Assembly (NCBI GenBank): GCA_016934775.1
Contig: JAFGSP010000194.1
Location: 1-18,692 of the forward strand
Direction: 5' to 3'
DNA from: Candidatus Woesearchaeota archaeon
GTDB taxonomy: Archaea > Nanobdellota > Nanobdellia > Woesearchaeales > GW2011-AR15
Length of the DNA: 18,692 nucleotides
A program made the position numbers and the translations under genes. Of the stretch, positions 7,259 through 13,287 are shown piece by piece (position 1 is the first letter of the stretch; every line of letters starts with the position of its first letter). The notes under the pieces were generated by a model. The model made no database searches. It was not told the DNA's origin and saw only the letters and a list, made by a program, of their open reading frames with translations.

Positions 7259-8371
7259 ATGGCAAAAGAATTATCTGCAATGGAACTGCATTTTCTTGTG
7301 AAAGAGTTCCAAAAATTAATTGACGGGAAGATAGACAAGATATATGAAAAGGACTCATCATTCACAATCCAGCTATTTTTACCTGGAAAGGGAAAACAGT
7401 TTCTCAAGATAGATCTTCCCGGGATGATTTTTTTATCTAAGAAAAAAGACAGGGTCGAAGAAACAGGGAAATTTGGATTGGCCCTGAGGAAACATATATC
7501 AAATTCAAGAATCAGAAAGGTAGAGCAGAAAGAATTTGAACGGATAGTACAGTTCACCCTGGAGATAAAAGAAAAAAAATATTATCTGCTGATTGAATTG
7601 TTCAGTCCGGGCAATGTAATATTGTGTAATGAAGAACAAAAGATTATCCTTGCAAAAAAATATAAAGGGTTCGGTTCCAGAATCATAAGGCCAAATATCT
7701 CTTACAAATATCCGAAAAGAGACATAGATACATTAAAAATCAATGAAAGTGACTTTGTGAAAGTGATTGAAACCAGCACTAGAAACTCTGTTGTTATTAC
7801 GCTTGCTGTTGAGCTTGGCCTGGGGGGATTATATGCCGAAGAATTATGTCTAAGGGCAGGGATAAACAAGAAAGAGACTGAGATAAGCAAAAAAGACATG
7901 AAACAAATATTTAAAGTATCCAAAGACTTAATAGAAGCAACTCCCGCCCCCTGCTTATATTATGATGATAATTCATTAATTGATTCCGCGCCAGTTCCCT
8001 TAAAAAAATATGAACCTATGAAAAGAACTGAAACAGACTCATTTAGTGAAGGTCTTGAAAAAGTTTATTCATCTAGTGATAAAAAAAAGGCAAAAAAGCC
8101 GACAAGATATGAAAAAGAGATAAACAAGCTATCTGGGATAATCAGGAGTCAGGAAGCCCAGATAAAAGGGTTTGAAAATTCTGCTGCAGAGAACCAGGAG
8201 AAAGGTGAAGTTTTATATGAAAAATATGGACTACTTGACAATCTCCTTAAAGAGTTCAAAAAAATAATAAAAGAACATCCCATGAAAGAAGTGAAAGAGA
8301 AGACAAAAGACCATGATGTAATTAAGGGGATTGACGAAAAAAACAAGAAAATAAGCATCGAGATACCATAA
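7259..8371 (+). CDS. Short NFACT-family protein (Rqc2/NEMF/RqcH relative) lacking NFACT-R
   Basis: NFACT proteins bind stalled large ribosomal subunits and the P-site tRNA. Rqc2/NEMF/RqcH can add C-terminal tails in ribosome quality control. The order here is: an NFACT-N domain (about 5-145) with the characteristic LALRKHISNSRI (74-85) and ERIVQF (94-99); a helix-hairpin-helix-like region (about 175-222, around LAVELGLGGLYAEE); and a charged coiled-coil start (about 280-340). It ends at residue 370 with KNKKISIEIP. Archaeal homologues usually run to about 600-700 residues, with a second coiled-coil arm and a C-terminal RNA-binding NFACT-R domain. Both are absent. Two Asp positions important in Rqc2/RqcH are Glu here: Glu9 and Glu94 (an ER in place of the DR motif). 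The stop at 8369-8371 is followed at once by an unrelated membrane-protein gene. The family call is firm; activity is uncertain. Confidence 0.83.
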   Translation: MAKELSAMELHFLVKEFQKLIDGKIDKIYEKDSSFTIQLFLPGKGKQFLKIDLPGMIFLSKKKDRVEETGKFGLALRKHISNSRIRKVEQKEFERIVQFTLEIKEKKYYLLIELFSPGNVILCNEEQKIILAKKYKGFGSRIIRPNISYKYPKRDIDTLKINESDFVKVIETSTRNSVVITLAVELGLGGLYAEELCLRAGINKKETEISKKDMKQIFKVSKDLIEATPAPCLYYDDNSLIDSAPVPLKKYEPMKRTETDSFSEGLEKVYSSSDKKKAKKPTRYEKEINKLSGIIRSQEAQIKGFENSAAENQEKGEVLYEKYGLLDNLLKEFKKIIKEHPMKEVKEKTKDHDVIKGIDEKNKKISIEIP

Positions 8372-8374
8372 AAA

Positions 8375-8382
8375 TATAAAAA
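8375..8382 (+). promoter_or_regulatory. TATA box for the membrane glycosyltransferase cluster
   Basis: TATAAAAA is centred about 27 nt before the ATG at 8406, just after the NFACT stop. It is the best TATA consensus match in the window, and its spacing implies a leaderless mRNA covering the following genes. Confidence 0.5.
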
Positions 8383-8405
8383 CAACTCCTTGTTATAATT
8401 AATCT

Positions 8406-9911
8406 ATGAAGTTAAAATCAAAAACATTGATTATTTGGCTTTTGTTTATTGGATACTTTGGTCTCAGGCTGCTCTTTTCATTGCAGACAGAGTATTTCAA
8501 TAATGAATATTCCTATTTTGCTTTGAGGCAGATAGAGAATATCGCAAATACCGGAAGGCCGATTATCCATGATGAACTCAGCTATGGCGGCAGGATCTTT
8601 GTATTCATGCCATTTTATTTTTACATACTGGCTATGTTTACCAAAATATTACCTGGGACTTTGATAATAAAAATAATCAATAATTTTTTCGCTTCCACTA
8701 TTATTATTTCTGTCTACTTAGTGTGTTCAAAAATAACACAAAACAGAAAGATATCTATACTTGCCTCATTGGTTTCATCTGCTATTCCCATATATATAAA
8801 AGAGACACTGAACAACATTAGCCCATATTCTGTTTTCTTTCCAGCTACGATTTTTTTTGCATATTATTTTATGAACCTGAGGAACAACCAAAAGATGCTT
8901 GATTATCTTATTCCTTTATCACTAATAATAGTGCTGTCTTCTCCTGCAGCTTTTCTCCTGATTCTTGGTTTTGTAATATACTTGATATTTGGAAACATAG
9001 AAAATATCCCGATAGAAAGAATAGAGCTTGAGTTGGTCTCTTTTTTCACTTTCTTTTTTTTATGGGCAAATTTCATAATATTCAAGCTTGCTTTCCAAAA
9101 ACATGGCTTTTCGGTGATATGGAAGAACGTGCCTTATCTTGTTGATACATATATGAACAACCTTAATTTTCTCACTATTGCTGCAAGTGTAGGGTTTTTG
9201 CCGCTTGTTTTCGGGACTTATACACTCTATTCATATATTGTCAAGAAAAAATCAAAGAACATCTCGTTGATTGTAAGTCTTTTCCTTGCTAGTTTCATAG
9301 TGTTCTGGTTTAGATTAATACATCTTGAACTGGCTTTGATGTTCTTCGGTACTCTTCTTGTAATCCTTTTCAGCCAGTTCCTGAAAGATTTCTTCGCATT
9401 ATTAAAAAAGACAAAATTTTCAGGATATTCCAGTATCTTGTATGCTTCAGTAGTCGTGCTTCTGATGGTTTCTCAAATCATCCCTGGATTCATGCTGATG
9501 TATAATAGTGTTCAGGAAAGCCCGAGTAAGGATTATATTGCTGGGTTCTCCTGGTTAAGAGAAAACACACCAGAGGACAGCACAATAGTTGCACTGCCTG
9601 AGGAAGGCAACCTCATAACATATTTTGGCAATAGGAAAAATGTTGCTGATTCTGATTATCTGATGATTGATAATCCTGAAGTCGTGCTGAAGGATATTGA
9701 ACTAATATTCAGGCAGAGATTTAAGGTTGGAGCAATACAGCTTCTGGAAAAATATAATGCAGAATATATACTCTTCTCTGAAAAAACAAAAAAGACATAC
9801 AAGTTAGACCATTTGATGTATGTCCCTGATCCTTGTTTTGAATTGGTCTTTGATTCTTATATCCAGATTTATCATTGGAAAAAAGATGAGTGCGGAGTCA
9901 GGACACTATGA
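8406..9911 (+). CDS. GT-C membrane glycosyltransferase with STT3-like C-terminal domain
   Basis: A 501-residue protein with about eleven hydrophobic segments in residues 8-365 and a soluble C-terminal domain from about 376. The first loop carries an acidic motif, NNEYSYF with Glu34, in the place where GT-C enzymes (PMT, ArnT, STT3) have their catalytic Asp/Glu. The soluble part begins WLRENTPEDSTIVALPEEGN (383-402). It resembles the start of the STT3/AglB ectodomain, with the WWDxG position replaced by PEEGN. GT-C enzymes use polyprenyl-phosphate sugars on the outer membrane face, so the expected role is adding a sugar to a lipid-linked or surface glycan. Its stop overlaps the next gene as ATGA, and that gene is a distant paralogue. 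Specific donor and acceptor are unknown. Confidence 0.68.
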   Translation: MKLKSKTLIIWLLFIGYFGLRLLFSLQTEYFNNEYSYFALRQIENIANTGRPIIHDELSYGGRIFVFMPFYFYILAMFTKILPGTLIIKIINNFFASTIIISVYLVCSKITQNRKISILASLVSSAIPIYIKETLNNISPYSVFFPATIFFAYYFMNLRNNQKMLDYLIPLSLIIVLSSPAAFLLILGFVIYLIFGNIENIPIERIELELVSFFTFFFLWANFIIFKLAFQKHGFSVIWKNVPYLVDTYMNNLNFLTIAASVGFLPLVFGTYTLYSYIVKKKSKNISLIVSLFLASFIVFWFRLIHLELALMFFGTLLVILFSQFLKDFFALLKKTKFSGYSSILYASVVVLLMVSQIIPGFMLMYNSVQESPSKDYIAGFSWLRENTPEDSTIVALPEEGNLITYFGNRKNVADSDYLMIDNPEVVLKDIELIFRQRFKVGAIQLLEKYNAEYILFSEKTKKTYKLDHLMYVPDPCFELVFDSYIQIYHWKKDECGVRTL

Positions 9912-11275
9912 AAACAAAGAAAATATCCTTGTTGCCGATATTATTAATAGCTGTTGTCCTAATGTTAAGCTTAGTACATGTCCTAAGGTTTCAGGATAAT
10001 AAGAACCTGATAGGCTATGATTCATATTATCATATAGACCTTGTGAAACAGTTTAAGGGATCAGAAAACATAACAGGCAGAATTTCACATCCGCTCGAAT
10101 ATCTCATCTCATTAACTGATAATGAACTGCTTTTATTCAGGTTGCTGCCTTTTTTGGCAGGAATCGCAAATACCATACTAATATATCTAATCCTAAAGGA
10201 CCTGTTTCATGAAAATATCCTAAAGGATTTCATCATGATCTTCATAATCCTTTCACCTATGTTCATCTATATGTACGGGACATTCAATGAGCATTTTCTT
10301 TCTGTTTTTTCCATGTTATTGGCTGTCTTTTTCATATTAAAGGAAAAGTATCTGCTTGCTCCCTTGTGCCTATTGTCTGCATTTGCTTTCAATCAAAGAT
10401 ATTTCATCATTATCATTTTAACACTCCTGCTACTTTATGAAAAACTAAAGAGCAGAAACATAGTTGTTCCGACATTAGGGCTTGTTTTATCCGGGAGCCT
10501 ATTAGTCTACATAGGTTCGATATCTCCTCAGAACTTATCTCTTTTTGATTTTATGAAAGACCATATATCTGATTTGGGGGCAGGATTCGGAATCGGGATA
10601 TTCTGTCTAATGACCAGCATTATGGGAATTGTAATTTCATGGAAAGAAAAGAAAAAGCATTCTTTCAATTATATCGCAATTCTTTTTTTAATGATATTTT
10701 CAGTTTTTGAATCATCTCTTATTATTGTCCTGGATATGTTTTTTGCATATTATTCAGGGATTGTCTTATTAAAATTGTGGAACAGCAAATGGAAAAGCAA
10801 TACCCTAAAAAGTTATGTGATTCTGCTCATATTATGCGGAATATTGTTTTCTTCTGGCTCCATGATAAGCAGAATTGCAAAAGAAGGCCCTTATGATTCG
10901 GAGATATTAAGCCTTAATTGGCTGAAACCCAAAGTGTCTGAGAACGATGTTGTGTTTTCAGAATATGAATATGGCCACTTAATAAAAGCAATATCAGGGG
11001 CAGAGACATATACTGATAATATATATTTCAGATTCTCAAAAGACAAACAAAAAATCAACATAAGCAACACTATCTTCCAGTCTAGGGATCTTGAGACAAT
11101 AACAAGGTTTATGGACAGGAACAAAATCAGATATATATGGATAAACGACAAGATGAAGCAAGGAAGAGTTTGGACAACCCCCGATGAAGGCATGCTCCTG
11201 ATATTGCAGAACAGCATACATTTCAAAAAAAGATACAGCCATCTGGGCATTGAGATTTGGGAATACATCGGATGA
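9908..11275 (+). CDS. GT-C membrane glycosyltransferase, STT3/PMT-like
   Basis: A 455-residue protein with an N-terminal membrane segment (7-25), about ten further hydrophobic segments to about 320, and a soluble C-terminal domain. The first loop has GYDSYYHIDL with Asp38, closely like the DxYYH loop of STT3 and related polyprenyl-phosphate-sugar transferases. The tail begins LNWLKPKVSENDVVFSEYEY (336-355). Its EYEYGH (352-357) occupies the place of the STT3 WWDxGH motif. The start at 9908 overlaps the previous stop as ATGA. An in-frame ATG at 9890 would add six polar residues and a longer overlap and is less likely. This and the upstream gene probably act one after the other on a lipid-linked or surface glycan (inference). 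Confidence 0.68.
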   Translation: MKTKKISLLPILLIAVVLMLSLVHVLRFQDNKNLIGYDSYYHIDLVKQFKGSENITGRISHPLEYLISLTDNELLLFRLLPFLAGIANTILIYLILKDLFHENILKDFIMIFIILSPMFIYMYGTFNEHFLSVFSMLLAVFFILKEKYLLAPLCLLSAFAFNQRYFIIIILTLLLLYEKLKSRNIVVPTLGLVLSGSLLVYIGSISPQNLSLFDFMKDHISDLGAGFGIGIFCLMTSIMGIVISWKEKKKHSFNYIAILFLMIFSVFESSLIIVLDMFFAYYSGIVLLKLWNSKWKSNTLKSYVILLILCGILFSSGSMISRIAKEGPYDSEILSLNWLKPKVSENDVVFSEYEYGHLIKAISGAETYTDNIYFRFSKDKQKINISNTIFQSRDLETITRFMDRNKIRYIWINDKMKQGRVWTTPDEGMLLILQNSIHFKKRYSHLGIEIWEYIG

Positions 11276-11291
11276 ACGAAAGATTTAATAA

Positions 11292-11299
11292 TTTATAAT
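11292..11299 (+). promoter_or_regulatory. TATA-like box for the GT2 gene
   Basis: TTTATAAT is centred about 34 nt before the ATG at 11330, giving an expected leader of about 8-10 nt. It is identical to the octamer at 5919-5926 and lies in the 54-nt gap after the second GT-C gene. A weak AGGA at 11316-11319 precedes the start. Confidence 0.42.
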
Positions 11300-11329
11300 C
11301 TGACCCAAGCTCTTCAGGATAATGCTAAA

Positions 11330-12595
11330 ATGGATATACTAAAAATCATTATCTGGATATCGTATTTCATCACTCTGTACTTTCTAGTATATTGGTTCAT
11401 ATTCTTTATTGAAAAAAAGGATCAGATACACAAAGAACTCAATAAAAAGGTCAAACTAAAAAAATTCCCTTTTGTCTCTGTGATAATTCCGTGTTATAAC
11501 GAAGAGCAGACAATCATAAAGACACTGGAATCCGCAGTTAATCTGGATTACCCAAAAAACAAGCTTGAATTTGTTGTTATAGATGACGGGTCAACTGACA
11601 ACACAGCCAGAAAAGTCAAAAATTTCATCAAAACCAAAAAAATAATTGATATAAAGTATATATATCAGAAAAACAAGGGAAAAGCAGCTGCCCTGAATAC
11701 TGCCCTGAAATCTATAAAAGGAACCCTTTTCGCATGCCTTGATGCAGATTCTTTTGTTGACAAGAATGCATTAGTCTATATGGTAAAGGAACATAGCCAA
11801 AAGAAAAGTCTGGCAATCACAACGCCTGTGATGAAGATATTCAATCCAAAACATGTTCTTGAAAAATTCCAAAGGCTGGAATACATGGCGGGGATGTTAT
11901 TAATTAAACTTATGAGTTATGTTGACAGCAACTATATTGCTCCCGGGCCTTTCTCTGTTTACAAGACAGAGATTATCAAGAAGCTTGGCGGCTTTGATGA
12001 ATCAAACCTTGTCGAAGACCAGGAGATCGCATATAGAGTACAGGAAAAACACTACAAAATCAAGCAGTGCTCAAACGCTTTTGTAACAACTGTCGCTCCG
12101 AAAAATTTTGCTGCTCTTAACAGGCAGAGAAACAGATGGTTCAAGGGGAGCATATTAAATTTAATTAAATACAGGAAACTGATATTAAACAGAGAATATG
12201 GTGATTTCGGTTTTTTCCAGATGCCAATAAACATAATATCCTTTGTGCTCGCTATTGTGGCTGTATTTTCATTCCTATATTATACTGTTAAACCTCTGCT
12301 ATCATGGATGAAGGATCTTTATCTTATTAGGTTTGATATCCTGCCTTTCCTTTTCAACCTAGATTTTAATTTTGATATACGTGGAATAAATCTTCCACTA
12401 ATCTTACTAATTGGGATATCTCTCGTAATTTCCTTGCTTATGCTCTATCACGCAAGCAGGGCATCTCAGGACAGAGTCAGAAAATATGGTGTCATTTATA
12501 TAGTACCTTATTTTTTTATTTATTTTATATTTTTAGGGTTTGTGATCATTAAAGTGTTTTTCGAACTATTGATAGGTATCAGGCAAAAATGGTAG
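11330..12595 (+). CDS. Membrane GT2 glycosyltransferase, processive type (IcaA/PgaC-like)
   Basis: A 421-residue inverting GT-A transferase. It has one N-terminal membrane segment (about 4-27), then a cytoplasmic GT2 domain (about 48-285) and about three C-terminal membrane segments (about 298-318, 355-374, 388-412). Catalytic motifs are complete: the N-terminal strand VSVIIPCYNEE (49-59), Asp85-Asp86, the metal-binding DAD (138-140), the acceptor acid in VEDQE (228-232), and QRNRW (266-270). The last fits the QxxRW signature of processive enzymes such as poly-GlcNAc, cellulose and hyaluronan synthases. UDP-GlcNAc is a plausible donor given the operon upstream. The product could be a beta-linked polysaccharide extruded through the membrane, or a single sugar added to a polyprenyl phosphate. 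The motifs favour the first but do not prove it. The gene overlaps the next by 7 nt. Confidence 0.85.
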   Translation: MDILKIIIWISYFITLYFLVYWFIFFIEKKDQIHKELNKKVKLKKFPFVSVIIPCYNEEQTIIKTLESAVNLDYPKNKLEFVVIDDGSTDNTARKVKNFIKTKKIIDIKYIYQKNKGKAAALNTALKSIKGTLFACLDADSFVDKNALVYMVKEHSQKKSLAITTPVMKIFNPKHVLEKFQRLEYMAGMLLIKLMSYVDSNYIAPGPFSVYKTEIIKKLGGFDESNLVEDQEIAYRVQEKHYKIKQCSNAFVTTVAPKNFAALNRQRNRWFKGSILNLIKYRKLILNREYGDFGFFQMPINIISFVLAIVAVFSFLYYTVKPLLSWMKDLYLIRFDILPFLFNLDFNFDIRGINLPLILLIGISLVISLLMLYHASRASQDRVRKYGVIYIVPYFFIYFIFLGFVIIKVFFELLIGIRQKW

Positions 12596-13287
12596 TCAAA
12601 AGAAACCTCAGCAAAAAAAGATATATTGTTGCAGGCATAATTACTTTCATAATCTTCTCATTCGGCGTCATGCTTGGACTGATACTGGATTATGAAAGAT
12701 TGGATTACCTTGATGCCAGAGGAAACCAGCAGGAAATCAATTACAGGAGCCTACAGCTTCAGTATTTATACCTTTCAGACATAGAAAACACTAATGAAAG
12801 CTGTGCTATGCTAAGGGCAGCTCTCACAGACAGCATTGAAGATTTGTCGTATTCCCTTGAACTTTTTGAGGCTTATGAGAAAGACACGACTATTAATGAA
12901 AAGCAATACGAAGCAGTTGCAAGGACATATTTACTTGACAATATCCGATATTGGATATTTTCTCAGAGGACAAAGAAGGTCTGTAATGAAGATATAATCA
13001 ACATATTATATTTCTATTCGAAGGATTATTGCAACATCTGTCATAACCAAGGCACTATTCTGACTTATTTCAAGGCCAAATTAGAAGATGACATTCTTAT
13101 TTTCCCCATAAATGTCGACTTGACGGAAAAAGAAGATTTTATCAAGCTGCTGAGGCTGCAATATAATATTACTGAACTCCCGACATTGATAGTGAATGAC
13201 GAGAAATACGTAGGAATTGTTTCAAAAGATGAACTAGCAAGAATCATTTGTGAAAATTCTAAGAATAAAGAAAAGTGCCTGATATAG
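12589..13287 (+). CDS. Membrane-anchored thioredoxin-fold protein with CxxC
   Basis: A 232-residue protein with one N-terminal membrane segment (about 13-34) preceded by six basic residues, so the rest should lie outside the cell. Residues about 45-130 are a helical, charged region without recognised family. Residues about 136-222 look like a thioredoxin fold: the strand ILYFYSKDYCNIC (139-151) ends in the redox pair Cys148-Cys151, and TELPTLIVN (195-203) contains the cis-Pro (Pro198) characteristic of the fold. Four more cysteines occur at 72, 132, 221 and 230. The likely role is thiol-disulfide exchange on secreted or surface proteins. It overlaps the GT2 gene by 7 nt and directly abuts the next, so it belongs to the glycan cluster. 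The specific partner is unknown. Confidence 0.72.
   Translation: MVVKRNLSKKRYIVAGIITFIIFSFGVMLGLILDYERLDYLDARGNQQEINYRSLQLQYLYLSDIENTNESCAMLRAALTDSIEDLSYSLELFEAYEKDTTINEKQYEAVARTYLLDNIRYWIFSQRTKKVCNEDIINILYFYSKDYCNICHNQGTILTYFKAKLEDDILIFPINVDLTEKEDFIKLLRLQYNITELPTLIVNDEKYVGIVSKDELARIICENSKNKEKCLI

Noticed and set aside
8372..8405. Frameshift that would restore the missing NFACT C-terminus
   Set aside because: Only 34 nt separate the stop from the next gene, that gap holds a TATA box, and the next gene encodes membrane segments unrelated to NFACT-R.
9890..9907. In-frame ATG at 9890 as start of the second GT-C gene
   Set aside because: It would prepend six polar residues and a 22-nt overlap. 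The ATG at 9908 forms the ATGA coupling seen elsewhere in the window and directly precedes a basic-then-hydrophobic N-terminus.
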